Assembly: GCF_030913705.1 (NCBI RefSeq)
Contig: NZ_CP133190.1
Span: 2,232,001-2,296,000 of the forward strand
Source: Anaerocolumna sp. MB42-C2
GTDB taxonomy: Bacteria > Bacillota > Clostridia > Lachnospirales > Lachnospiraceae
Length of the DNA stretch: 64,000 nucleotides
Reading direction: 5' to 3'
Part shown: positions 1 to 8,852 of the stretch, piece by piece
Position numbering within the stretch: the first letter of the stretch is position 1
Layout: each line of letters starts with the position of its first letter
The notes under the pieces: generated by a model
What the model was told of the DNA's origin: nothing
Seen by the model: the letters and a program-made list of their open reading frames with translations, nothing else
Database searches by the model: none
Position numbers and translations under genes: made by a program

Positions 1-1321
1 CGCTATCAATCGCATCCATGACACTGCGCGTAAACTTATAAGGACTTGCCGTTGAGGCAATTATGCTCTTATGGTCATCACCTGTTTGCCGTGTATATTT
101 TTTATATACGCTGGCAGCTACCGCGGTATGTGTATCAATCACATAACCGGTTGATTCGTATAACTTCTTTATCGTTACAGCCGTTTCTTCTTCCGATGCA
201 TATCCACCGACAAAATCAGTCATATTCGCTTTCATCTCATCAGTAATACCATATTGTCCTTCTGTACTTAAAGCTTTCATCATTGCAAGCGTCTTATCAG
301 CGTCCCTGTCTGCAATTTGATAGATTAACCGTTCTAAATTGCTGGAGATTAAAATATCCATGGATGGAGATGAGGTCAAGATAAAATCCCTGTTTCTATT
401 ATAGATACCGGTCTGAAAGAAATCAAATAAAACTTTATTCTCATTAGACGCACATATTAACTTATTTACAGGCAGTCCCATTGTTTTCGCATAATATGCG
501 GCTAAAATATTACCAAAGTTACCGGTAGGTACCACTACATTAATTTTCTCACCCGCTTTTACTTCTCCATTATCTACAAGTCTGCCATAAGCATAGAAAT
601 AATAAACAATCTGCGGTACTAACCGTCCAATGTTAATGGAGTTTGCGGAAGAGAATTGATAACCCTTTTCCTTTAAATCTGCTGCAAGCTGTTTATTGTT
701 AAACATTGCTTTTACACCGTTCTGGGCATCATCAAAGTTCCCGCGGATACCGATTACAAAGGTATTATCCCCTTTCTGGGTAACCATTTGTTTCTCCTGT
801 ATCGGACTCACTCCGTCTTTCGGATAAAATACAATAATCTTTGTACCCTCTACATCGGCAAAACCTGCCAGGGCAGCTTTACCTGTATCACCGGAAGTAG
901 CAGTTAAAATTACAATCTCATCTTTTACCTTATTCTTTCCTGCGGCAGTAGTTAATAAATGCGGCAGAATAGATAATGCCATATCTTTAAAAGCAATTGT
1001 TGCTCCATGAAATAATTCCAGATAAAATGCCCCATCCGCTTTTACTAAGGGAGCAATTTCTTTTGTATCGAATTTTTCATCATAAGCGCGGTTAATACAG
1101 TTTTTTAATTCCTCCTCTGTAAAATCCGTGAAAAATAATTTCATAACTTCATATGCAGTTTCCTGATAAGTTTTTTTCCCTAACTCAGTTAATGGAATTT
1201 CAAGTTTCGGTACAGCTACCGGTACATATAACCCCCCGTCATCTGCCAATCCTTTTAATATAGCCTGAGATGCTGTTATAGGTTCGCTGTTACTGCGGGT
1301 ACTTTGATACATAAGATTCAT
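1..1321 (-). CDS. thrC: threonine synthase, 3' end beyond window
   Basis: PLP-dependent enzyme that turns O-phosphohomoserine into threonine in the cytoplasm. The translation reads MNLMYQSTRSN at the start, contains the PLP-lysine motif HGATIAFKDMALS, the TSGDTGKAAL stretch and the glycine-rich PTGNFGNILAA phosphate loop, all typical of the bacterial ThrC family. About 440 codons are visible and the C-terminal end lies outside the window. I chose the ATG at 1321 because AAAGGA lies 9 nt upstream; the in-frame ATG at 1330 directly abuts that AAAGGA and is too close. It appears to be a single gene, separated from the upstream hydrolase gene by a terminator. Confidence 0.95.
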   Translation of the reverse strand, partial: MNLMYQSTRSNSEPITASQAILKGLADDGGLYVPVAVPKLEIPLTELGKKTYQETAYEVMKLFFTDFTEEELKNCINRAYDEKFDTKEIAPLVKADGAFYLELFHGATIAFKDMALSILPHLLTTAAGKNKVKDEIVILTATSGDTGKAALAGFADVEGTKIIVFYPKDGVSPIQEKQMVTQKGDNTFVIGIRGNFDDAQNGVKAMFNNKQLAADLKEKGYQFSSANSINIGRLVPQIVYYFYAYGRLVDNGEVKAGEKINVVVPTGNFGNILAAYYAKTMGLPVNKLICASNENKVLFDFFQTGIYNRNRDFILTSSPSMDILISSNLERLIYQIADRDADKTLAMMKALSTEGQYGITDEMKANMTDFVGGYASEEETAVTIKKLYESTGYVIDTHTAVAASVYKKYTRQTGDDHKSIIASTASPYKFTRSVMDAIDS

Positions 1322-1424
1322 ATGGTTCATTCCTTTGTCATATTATAATTATTAATTATTTTGTTTAAATTTTCTGTATTATAACATGTTTCGATTTTAT
1401 GTACAATAGTTTGATCAAAATAAA

Positions 1425-1478
1425 CAGGCTTGAATTTTCACCCATTTTACCTGTTGGGTCAATAAAAATTCAAGCCTG
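1425..1478 (-). terminator. rho-independent terminator after the SleB-like gene
   Basis: Perfect 14-bp inverted repeat (1425-1438 and 1465-1478), with an inner ACCCA/TGGGT pairing in the loop. On the minus strand it is followed by a T-rich run (TTTATTTTG). It lies just after the stop of the hydrolase gene and before thrC. Confidence 0.8.
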
Positions 1479-1497
1479 CTTGTTTTAAATTTTAATA

Positions 1498-2613
1498 TTA
1501 CTTAAAAAACTCATGTCCACCGTACCGAAACAGATAATCCAGATGACTGTCAAACCACCTCATACTATTCTTATCTGCTCTTGATCTTGCGGAGAAATAT
1601 AATGCACCTTTGGAATAATCTTCACCTTTTCTTACTCGGTCTACCGCTTTCACAGTATCTTTAGAAATCTTAACCGACCAATAACGGTTATCCTTGATTG
1701 GGGAAAATTGATAGGTTCCGCCATCTTTTTGGAATACTACACCCTTAATGCTATCCGGGAACTCGCCATCCTTTACACGGTTTAAAATTACATTGGCTAC
1801 CAGCATTTTACCTTTAATGTCTTCTCCTGTAGCTTCGGCTTCTACGATTCGCTCAAGAATTTCAACATCACCATCCGATAACTTAATCACATATTTGTCT
1901 GTTTTTTCTTTATCCGATTTTTTGGTATTTTTTGTGTCTTTCACCGATGTCCCGGTTTTTAATTTTGTTTCCTTTAATTTTGTCGTCTTTAAATTTGCTT
2001 CTTTTGATTTTGTCGTCTTTAAATTTACTTTTTTTGATTTTGTATCTTTCGCTGTTGTACTCTTTGCTGTTTTTTTTGCATCCTTGGGTTCACTGTCTTT
2101 TGATTTTATTGTAGCATTATCCGTATCTAAAGTATCTTTTACTGTGTTGTTAACAGTACTAACGGCCTCTTGTTCGTTTTCTTCCTTGGTTGAACTGCTA
2201 TCAACCTGTTCATTTGCAGCTGCATCTGCCTGTTCAATGTTTGATTCTAATCTTCCTTCCTGAAATAAGTGTCCGGCGTCCAGTCCATTAAATGCCATCA
2301 AAGGATCCTTTGCGGTAAAATTAAATAGTATGAATTGTTTTTCTAAATTGTTTTGGTTGATTCGTACTATTGCTTCATTAGCTGTTCCTTCTCCTAATTC
2401 TGCGGATGTATTGTGTGTAATCTCAGCTCTTGCATAAGATGTGGCACCATCATTACCTGTTCCGTAGATATAGTCTGGGCTAAGTAAAAATAAAACAGTG
2501 ACCATAGCATAAGCAATTGCTACCATGCTTGTCTTATATTTGCCGAAGTTTGCAGGTATTAATTTGCTAATCGGCTTCTTAACCCTTTGAAGAAACGAGT
2601 GTATTTTTAGCAT
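1498..2613 (-). CDS. SleB/CwlJ-type cell wall hydrolase with long Lys/Thr linker
   Basis: Predicted spore-cortex or peptidoglycan hydrolase of the Hydrolase_2 family. Residues about 30-50 form one hydrophobic membrane segment (MVAIAYAMVTVLFLLSPDY), so the rest should lie outside the membrane. Residues about 130-240 are a low-complexity Ser/Asp then Lys/Thr-rich linker with near-repeats of the form KxxNLKTTKSKEANLKTTK. The last ~120 residues hold the catalytic domain, with IVEAEATGED near its start (the Glu of this motif is the expected catalytic acid in SleB enzymes) and the conserved YQFSP and ALYF patches. The start ATG has GAGGAAG upstream. No YpeB partner gene is adjacent, so it may act in vegetative cells rather than in germination. 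Confidence 0.85.
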   Translation of the reverse strand: MLKIHSFLQRVKKPISKLIPANFGKYKTSMVAIAYAMVTVLFLLSPDYIYGTGNDGATSYARAEITHNTSAELGEGTANEAIVRINQNNLEKQFILFNFTAKDPLMAFNGLDAGHLFQEGRLESNIEQADAAANEQVDSSSTKEENEQEAVSTVNNTVKDTLDTDNATIKSKDSEPKDAKKTAKSTTAKDTKSKKVNLKTTKSKEANLKTTKLKETKLKTGTSVKDTKNTKKSDKEKTDKYVIKLSDGDVEILERIVEAEATGEDIKGKMLVANVILNRVKDGEFPDSIKGVVFQKDGGTYQFSPIKDNRYWSVKISKDTVKAVDRVRKGEDYSKGALYFSARSRADKNSMRWFDSHLDYLFRYGGHEFFK

Positions 2614-3246
2614 ATATACTTCCTCTTTTCTTTTTTATTATACCTCCGTAATATACTTGGAGTTTTACCAGCGTCTCAAAATGTTAAATTATGGTAATCT
2701 ATTTCAAGCGCTTATCATGCATTATATCATCTCGCTTTTGACTGTCAATAAGCTTGTCTCATTTTTGGAAGATACAACACAATTGTTTTACCATGTTTTA
2801 CCATTAGTTATCTTTATGCATAAATACCTCAATTATTTTTCATATTTTTTATAAATGTTGCACATAATTATTTTAACTAATTATTAACTATTTATTAACT
2901 ATTTTTCACACCTAATTTTTACTTTATACATTTTGTTATAACTTTTTTTATACTTTTCGCAAAATGTGTTGATTTTAGTAGTTTTTTCTGAAAATCCCGC
3001 ATAATATTTGTTAATATTTATGTAATATATTTGTAATATTTAATATCATGCTAAAATCAGCTATAGGCCTAAGAAATAAAAGCTGTTTATAATATTTTAA
3101 ATAATTCCAAACTTCTCTGATTTTCTATTGGTATAGAATATATATAGAGAGCTTCTGATAAGTTATCATCTGATTCTATTGACATAAAAACTACGTTATG
3201 TTGTAATTAAGAAAAGGACAAATAAAAAAGCAGGAGGAATCATAAC
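2614..3246. other. AT-rich intergenic region, no gene seen
   Basis: About 630 bp between divergent genes (SleB-like on minus, AP2/HNH-like on plus). It is very AT-rich with reiterated TTAACTAATTATTAACTATT-type runs near 2875-2905. No coding potential or structured RNA was recognised. It must carry the promoters of both flanking genes, but I could not pick a convincing pair of hexamers. Confidence 0.5.
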
Positions 3247-4038
3247 TTGCCGTCACTACCAGGTGTATTAAAAGCAACCAAAAAAAGTGGAGAAGTTTAT
3301 TACCGAGCTTCCATAACATTTAAAAATAAACATATCAGTTTAGGCAGTTACCCTTTTGAGGATTCAGCAAATGAGGCTTACCTGACTGCCGGAAATATTC
3401 TTGGGGATTTAAGATATCATATTGAACAATATGAAGAAGATCAGATCTTGAGTTTTGACAAATGGGTTGTCTTGATAAATTATCGGGATAACGGTATTTA
3501 TTTCAGAAATCCCATTTATTTAAAAAAGAACTATTTTATTTACTATATTAATAAGAAGATACTCTTAAAATTTGACATTGATGACCTGTTTTATTACGCT
3601 CATCATAAGATAATGAAGCGGGGCGGACATCTCTTTGTCTCAGATTATGGTATGCAGGTTACCATATTATCTCGTTACGGAATAAAAAATTACGCTGTTT
3701 CCGGACGTGATTATCGTTTTGCAAATGGTGATAATACCGATTACAGGTATGGAAACATTGAAATTATCAATCGTTACCATGGTGTTACAAAGTCTTTCCG
3801 GAAAGGCCTGCCTGTCTATACTTCTAAAATACATATAAACGGTGATTACATTATCGGTCGGTATTCAACCGATACAGAAGCTGCAATTGCATATAATAAA
3901 GCAGCCAGGTTACTAAAAGATAAAGGAATCTTAAAAGAGTTTCCGGAAAATTATATTACTGATATAGATGAAATTGAATACGCAAGAATCTATCATGCTG
4001 TTAGAATATCAAAAAAGCTCCGTAATTTTGAATTGTAA
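3247..4038 (+). CDS. AP2-like / degenerate HNH-like DNA-binding protein
   Basis: Function unknown; probable DNA-binding protein. Residues about 5-55 (GVLKATKKSGEVYYRASITF ... LGSYPFEDSANEAY) resemble an AP2/integrase-type DNA-binding fold. Residues about 150-180 (RDYRFANGDNTDYRYGNIEI) resemble the HNH homing-endonuclease layout in which a short host sequence ends in NIEIIN. Residues about 180-245 (YHGVTKSF ... GRYSTDTEAAIAYNKAARLL) look like a second AP2-like domain. The usual HNH catalytic histidines are not evident, so nuclease activity is doubtful. The start is TTG, supported by AGGAGG 9 nt upstream. The gene stands alone and ends before a shared terminator. Confidence 0.6.
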   Translation: MPSLPGVLKATKKSGEVYYRASITFKNKHISLGSYPFEDSANEAYLTAGNILGDLRYHIEQYEEDQILSFDKWVVLINYRDNGIYFRNPIYLKKNYFIYYINKKILLKFDIDDLFYYAHHKIMKRGGHLFVSDYGMQVTILSRYGIKNYAVSGRDYRFANGDNTDYRYGNIEIINRYHGVTKSFRKGLPVYTSKIHINGDYIIGRYSTDTEAAIAYNKAARLLKDKGILKEFPENYITDIDEIEYARIYHAVRISKKLRNFEL

Positions 4039-4160
4039 TTATACAAAAATAGCCAAATGAATATTTTTTAAATAAATTTAAAAAAACGCTACCTTTTTTT
4101 AGATAATGTGTTATAATAAACCTATATTATTCTTCTTCCATTTTCATATTTCAAAATGAA

Positions 4161-4194
4161 GCCACCGGATAATCCTCATATTAGGCCCGGTGGC
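4161..4194. terminator. bidirectional terminator
   Basis: Inverted repeat GCCACCGG (4161-4168) / CCGGTGGC (4187-4194) between two convergent genes, with A-rich sequence to the left and TAATTTTA to the right, so it can serve both strands. Confidence 0.7.
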
Positions 4195-4199
4195 TAATT

Positions 4200-5114
4200 T
4201 TATCTCCGCCTTTTCTTCTTACAGAATCTTTCCTGAAGGGGATTTAATAACTTTGCCGAACAACCCAGTAAAATAACCGAAATTACTAATTGTAAAAAGA
4301 TACTGATAAAAAACCAATGCCTTTGGATACTCATGGATATCGTTCCAAAATTACTAAAAAAGTCAGTCAGCCGGGAACCGGTGCCAATCTGATCTTCTAT
4401 CATAGAAAGGCAAGTAACGGCAGGGTTAATTAACAGAACCAATATCCAGTTTCCAATATCCGGGTCCGGCTTGTATATTGCTCCGGCAGCTAACTGATTC
4501 GTTTTGATTTCCACAATAATTCTTATAGCCCAAAGGATAGCAAGAGTTCCTAATCCAAGGACCATTAAAACACCATACGTAGATACTGTTGCAGATGTGG
4601 TCTTTTTAAATAGGGTAGAGAAAAAGATGCCGATACTGCCAATAAAAATTGCGGTTGATACAATTAACAGCATAAATTCGGTAAAATCTTTTAGGGTAAC
4701 TCCCCCAATGGTAAAAACAATCGCTAATACAGGAAGACTTGAGAATGCCAGTAAAATAATCAAACTGATGGAGGACGCCAGTTTACCCAGAATTATCTGA
4801 AACGGCGTTAATTTTGTGGTTAGCAGAATCTCCAGCGTTTGCTTTTCTCTTTCGGAGGATATGGACGCTGCCGTCAGAGCCGGAACCGTAAATAATACAA
4901 GAGCGAATTCCGCAGCTGTGATAATTGCATAAATCCGTAAAATCGCAGAATAATCCACAGTTCCTCCATATCTGCTGTCATATTCAAACGTTACATAAAA
5001 TGCAAATAATCCAAATAGAGCAAGAATGCCATTATAACCTAACAAAATAAAAGCAGTTCGAAAACTGCGGACACTTGTTTTCAATTCCTTTTGGTATACC
5101 GGATTTATTCTCAT
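4200..5114 (-). CDS. ABC-2 type transporter permease
   Basis: Integral membrane permease, about 304 residues, of the ABC-2/NatB-like kind. It begins MRINPVYQKELKTSVRSFRT, the usual cytoplasmic entry helix, followed by six hydrophobic spans; the conserved SSEREKQTLEILLTTKLTPF coupling motif follows the second span and is typical of this family. It is the last gene of the operon after the ATPase. The start was moved 8 codons in from the longest frame, because the upstream part (MYYAMGIN) is translated repeat element rather than protein: the same upstream sequence recurs before three unrelated genes. The substrate is unknown. Confidence 0.85.
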   Translation of the reverse strand: MRINPVYQKELKTSVRSFRTAFILLGYNGILALFGLFAFYVTFEYDSRYGGTVDYSAILRIYAIITAAEFALVLFTVPALTAASISSEREKQTLEILLTTKLTPFQIILGKLASSISLIILLAFSSLPVLAIVFTIGGVTLKDFTEFMLLIVSTAIFIGSIGIFFSTLFKKTTSATVSTYGVLMVLGLGTLAILWAIRIIVEIKTNQLAAGAIYKPDPDIGNWILVLLINPAVTCLSMIEDQIGTGSRLTDFFSNFGTISMSIQRHWFFISIFLQLVISVILLGCSAKLLNPLQERFCKKKRRR

Positions 5115-5228
5115 ATTTATACCCATTGCATAATACATCTGTATACAGATGTATTACTGCCACTAATAAAAAGTGTGAAAGGACCATTATGTGGCATTCC
5201 TTTCAATTATTATATTTTCTTTCACACT
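5112..5228 (-). repeat. intercistronic structured leader element, copy A
   Basis: Fills the whole gap between the ABC ATPase and permease genes. In minus-strand order it has AGTGTGAAAG (5228-5219), TGCCAC (5196-5191), CTTTCACACT (5181-5172) and GTGGCA (5163-5158), giving two interleaved perfect stems (pseudoknot). A perfect 26-bp palindrome (5131-5156) follows, then ATGCAATGGGTATAAAT directly before the gene's ATG. A small frame from ATGCC at 5197 runs 26 codons, ends in MQWV, and stops at 5117, 2 nt before the permease ATG. Sister copies lie at 35238-35338, 38271-38394 and 54472-54585. Confidence 0.85.
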
Positions 5229-5233
5229 AACTC

Positions 5234-6157
5234 CTATTCTTCCCCGGTAGTTATTTGCATAAAAAGAGCTTCCAGATTGCTGCCCTCTCTTGCAAAGGAG
5301 GAAAGCAGAGCACCATTGCTTATCATAGCAGCAAGAATCTTTGCTTCCTCTGCTTCATTCCCTTTAAAAAGAGCAGAAATACTGTTATCCCTTATAATAA
5401 TGTTCTGGACGAGAGGATTCTGTTTCAACACTTCTAATGCTTTTTCCTGATTCTCTGTAAATTTCATAATAATGGGACTTGCCGTACCTCTGACAGATAA
5501 TATTTCATCAACAGTACCGCTTAGAACCATTTTACCTTTTTCAATAATACCAATATTACTGCACAGCTGTGCTAACTCAGGTAAAATATGTGAACTGATT
5601 AATATCGTTTTACCTTTGTTGTGAAGTTCCCTTAAGATTTCTTTCATTTCAACACGGGCCCTGGGATCTAATCCCGAGGCCGGTTCGTCTAAAATCAATA
5701 ATTCCGGATCATGAACCATACTTCTAGCCAGACATAAACGCTGCTTCATTCCCCTGGACATCTCATCCACATAACTATCTGCCTGATCGGATAAACGGAC
5801 CGCATCCATTAATTCCAGACATAAACGCCTGGCTTTATCACCTGTGATTCCATAGATGGAAGCATAAAATTCCATATATTCCAACGCTTTTAAATTATCG
5901 TAAACTCCGAAAAAATCCGGCATGTAACCCATCTTATTTTTTAATTCTTTTAAGTTTGTCCTTGCATTAATTCCATCCACAGTAACTTCTCCGGAATCCG
6001 CTTTCAACAGTCCTGCTATAATCCGCATCGTTGTAGTTTTACCGGCACCATTCGGTCCGACAAAACCGAAGATTTCACCTTTTTTTATTTCCATGTTTAA
6101 ATGATCCAGTGCAATAAATTTGCCGTAGGTTTTTGTTAGATTTTTAATTATCAACAT
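5234..6157 (-). CDS. ABC transporter ATP-binding protein
   Basis: Cytoplasmic ATPase of about 307 residues that should power the adjacent ABC-2 permease. It shows Walker A GPNGAGKTTT near residue 35, the signature MSRGMKQRLCLARS near 135, Walker B LLILDEPASGLD near 155 and the H-loop ISSHILPEL near 190. The C-terminal ~90 residues are a regulatory extension common in NatA-like ATPases. GGAGG lies upstream of the ATG, and the start overlaps the end of the 902-residue membrane protein gene by 14 bp, implying translational coupling. Confidence 0.92.
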   Translation of the reverse strand: MLIIKNLTKTYGKFIALDHLNMEIKKGEIFGFVGPNGAGKTTTMRIIAGLLKADSGEVTVDGINARTNLKELKNKMGYMPDFFGVYDNLKALEYMEFYASIYGITGDKARRLCLELMDAVRLSDQADSYVDEMSRGMKQRLCLARSMVHDPELLILDEPASGLDPRARVEMKEILRELHNKGKTILISSHILPELAQLCSNIGIIEKGKMVLSGTVDEILSVRGTASPIIMKFTENQEKALEVLKQNPLVQNIIIRDNSISALFKGNEAEEAKILAAMISNGALLSSFAREGSNLEALFMQITTGEE

Positions 6158-8852
6158 TGGAATCTGCCTCCTTCCAATATGAAATATAAGGTAAAATCAT
6201 CTGATAACCTTTTAAGGACATCTTAGTACTATAACGGACAGTGATCGTATTCTGATCCGTCAGGTAATCTTTAATATCTGTCACACTGCTGCCTGCACCG
6301 GTCATAAATACTTCATCAAAATTCCCGGTGTTAATATTAAGGAAATAAATATCTCCATCAAAAGCGCTTATATAATCACTGGTGCTGTCCTGATTCCTTT
6401 TAGATAAATATTCAAAGGAAACAACCTTGTCATTATCCGGGAGATGGTATTTTATTGTCATACTGTCATTATTTAAATATCGGGACTGATAATAGATATC
6501 ATAATATCCTTCCGATGCAATAATATAAGAGTCAATAGATGGTACAAAAACCTTATCACCGGCAGTATAATCTACTTCTACCGGCAGCTTCACTGCGGTT
6601 GCACCGTAAGCATCCATCTTACCGGCAAGTTTATTTAACAGATCATGCTGGCTGTCTGCTCCTGTTGAATCATTTTTTGCAAAACCAATTATGCAACTGT
6701 CATGCTGATTATTTAAAAGGTTATTCTCCGTCAGATAATACAATATGTTGGATAAACGGTTAACCTCCGGAGTATTGTCCTTTACATCACCGTTGCCTCC
6801 CGCTATCCGGTTAACAATATCCGTATTGTAAAGTTCATCCCTGGTTGTCATGAAGATTGCATCCTTGCCCTCTAAGGATACTGTCTGCCCTTTACGAATT
6901 TCTCCTATGTTGATTACATAACCATCGCTTGTAAGCATTGCATTCGTTAAGTCAAAATTAAAACCATTGGTTACGGTACCATACACCTTTTCACCTACAT
7001 AATGAATATTATAGGTCAGCTTATCTTCAGATTCATAGGAATCCTCCCACTGATAATAGACAGGAGAAAATGCAGGATTATTTCTAACTTCCAATATGGT
7101 ATTACGGGTTCCGTAATTAATCGCGGTTATATAATTGTCGAAATAAACTTTATCTTTTTTGTAGTCATATAAATAGCTGTTATCATCACTCCCCCTCAAT
7201 TCCGATACCTTGTAATTGCCGTCAATGGGCAGGTTATAATTATGGTTGTAAGGAGCAGTCAGTGAAAAATACAGCTCCTCATTTACTTTATTATGCTCTT
7301 CAAAGTTGAGGAGTTTCACATATCCAATATAAGGAGTATTAATTCTTGTATCAGAACCTGCAAAATATACTAATATAGTAAATACCAAGGCCATAAGAGG
7401 CACGATTGCCCAAATAAGACTTCTTTTATCCAATTTTCTTAACAGTATAAAAGTCACAGGTCCGATGATCAAAATATAAATGCCTATGATAACTATATAT
7501 CTGCCGGCCTTTGGAATTTTTTTAACATCGGCAAAAGACATACTGTTTAGAACACCATAATTGGAATACGAACCATAATACTCCTCATCTAACTGAGTTA
7601 ATCTGGTATAACTTATATTTTTGTATATTTCATTTAATATAGAAAGTCCTAATGTCTGTTTTTCATTATTCAACCCCAAATCAAAACTAAACAACTGTAT
7701 TTTACCCAAACCTATGTTGCTGCTTTGCATTAGCTTTATCTTATCTTCTGATACCATCGTGGAACTGCCGGGCATGGTTACATTCATAATATGTTTATTG
7801 ATAGTTTCCACCTGGAGTCGTTTGATATTATCCTTTGTCCATCTCTCAAAAACAGAATTATCAATTGGAATGGGGTTACTGCCATATGCCGTCAACATAT
7901 CATTCCGATCTTGTATCATATCCAGAAAAACCTTTCTTTCCTCCTCATAATCCGTTATATCCTGTTTTAGATCCTGAAGAGACGCCCGGTCCACGCCAAA
8001 ACTTATCTCCTTATTAATACCGCTTCCTTTACTTTCTATAGAATAAATCGGGTTTAATTTTGACAAAACCTCATTCGCATATTCACCCGTACCAACAACT
8101 AAGGTTCCACCGTTCCAGACCCATTCTCTTATGGCTTTCATCTGCACATCTCGTAACCTGCTGGTGTCATAATGATTTATTATCAATACATCAAGTAAAT
8201 CAAGTCCAAGGTAATCATCCGGTAAGTTATTTTCGTTCAGATAAAAAGTCCTTGTACCAAATTGATTCATGTATTCCAGCTCATCTCTTGCATCACTTAG
8301 AATACCGACATAAGCCAGCTTTTCATAATTACCAATTTTTAAATCATATTGATTTTCTACAACTGTATCGTTATTTTTATCTATGATTTTTACCTGCAAT
8401 AATCCAGTGTCATCCATCACCGGAAGTGCAATGGATAATTCTGTAGATTTTTGTGATGGAACAATAACTTCCCTGCGGTATGCAGCATTATTTTTTGCTT
8501 TAGGTACAATTACCTGCAGCCATCCCTCAAATTCCTCCTTCCCATTGTTCGTCAATGTAACCGCCACATTCATATAACGGCCATATTTTACATATTGATT
8601 ATAGCCATAGTTAACTTTCATAGACAGTTTTGAATCGTTTAAAATCCCAGTCTCATTATTCACGGCAGCAGATGCAACAGGAATTTTACTAGAATCTCCC
8701 CATACGGTGGAATCAGCGGGCAGGAACATCTGCAAATTAAAAAGATATTTTAAAATAAGCAGCAATACTATCACTGCAATTAATGGTTTCGTCTTCTTAC
8801 TATAAGGCTTAAGATTATGTTTTATACCGTTATTATGCAAGCCGTTTTTCAT
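6144..8852 (-). CDS. large membrane protein with two extracellular halves
   Basis: 902-residue protein of unknown function. One N-terminal membrane segment (about 24-43) is followed by ~400 extracellular residues. These include a Rossmann/glutamine-amidotransferase-like part (LDVLIINHYDTSRL ... EWVWNGGTLVVGTGEYA, about 215-270) that lacks an obvious catalytic Cys. Two close membrane spans follow (about 450-500, YIVIIGIYILIIGPVTFILL then VPLMALVFTILVYFAG), then ~400 more extracellular residues. Similar proteins accompany ABC-2 ATPase/permease pairs in Firmicutes. It overlaps the kinase gene by 4 bp (ATGA) and the ATPase gene by 14 bp, so the operon is tightly coupled. It may be the extracellular sensor or accessory part of the exporter. 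Confidence 0.7.
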   Translation of the reverse strand: MKNGLHNNGIKHNLKPYSKKTKPLIAVIVLLLILKYLFNLQMFLPADSTVWGDSSKIPVASAAVNNETGILNDSKLSMKVNYGYNQYVKYGRYMNVAVTLTNNGKEEFEGWLQVIVPKAKNNAAYRREVIVPSQKSTELSIALPVMDDTGLLQVKIIDKNNDTVVENQYDLKIGNYEKLAYVGILSDARDELEYMNQFGTRTFYLNENNLPDDYLGLDLLDVLIINHYDTSRLRDVQMKAIREWVWNGGTLVVGTGEYANEVLSKLNPIYSIESKGSGINKEISFGVDRASLQDLKQDITDYEEERKVFLDMIQDRNDMLTAYGSNPIPIDNSVFERWTKDNIKRLQVETINKHIMNVTMPGSSTMVSEDKIKLMQSSNIGLGKIQLFSFDLGLNNEKQTLGLSILNEIYKNISYTRLTQLDEEYYGSYSNYGVLNSMSFADVKKIPKAGRYIVIIGIYILIIGPVTFILLRKLDKRSLIWAIVPLMALVFTILVYFAGSDTRINTPYIGYVKLLNFEEHNKVNEELYFSLTAPYNHNYNLPIDGNYKVSELRGSDDNSYLYDYKKDKVYFDNYITAINYGTRNTILEVRNNPAFSPVYYQWEDSYESEDKLTYNIHYVGEKVYGTVTNGFNFDLTNAMLTSDGYVINIGEIRKGQTVSLEGKDAIFMTTRDELYNTDIVNRIAGGNGDVKDNTPEVNRLSNILYYLTENNLLNNQHDSCIIGFAKNDSTGADSQHDLLNKLAGKMDAYGATAVKLPVEVDYTAGDKVFVPSIDSYIIASEGYYDIYYQSRYLNNDSMTIKYHLPDNDKVVSFEYLSKRNQDSTSDYISAFDGDIYFLNINTGNFDEVFMTGAGSSVTDIKDYLTDQNTITVRYSTKMSLKGYQMILPYISYWKEADSNVDN

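Noticed and set aside
1748..2263. 171-codon frame antisense to the SleB-like gene
   Set aside because: It is a shadow of the repetitive Lys/Thr linker on the opposite strand.
5112..5228. Leader element as a simple MITE
   Set aside because: Its two ends are not inverted repeats of each other, no target duplication is seen, and it always ends at a start codon.
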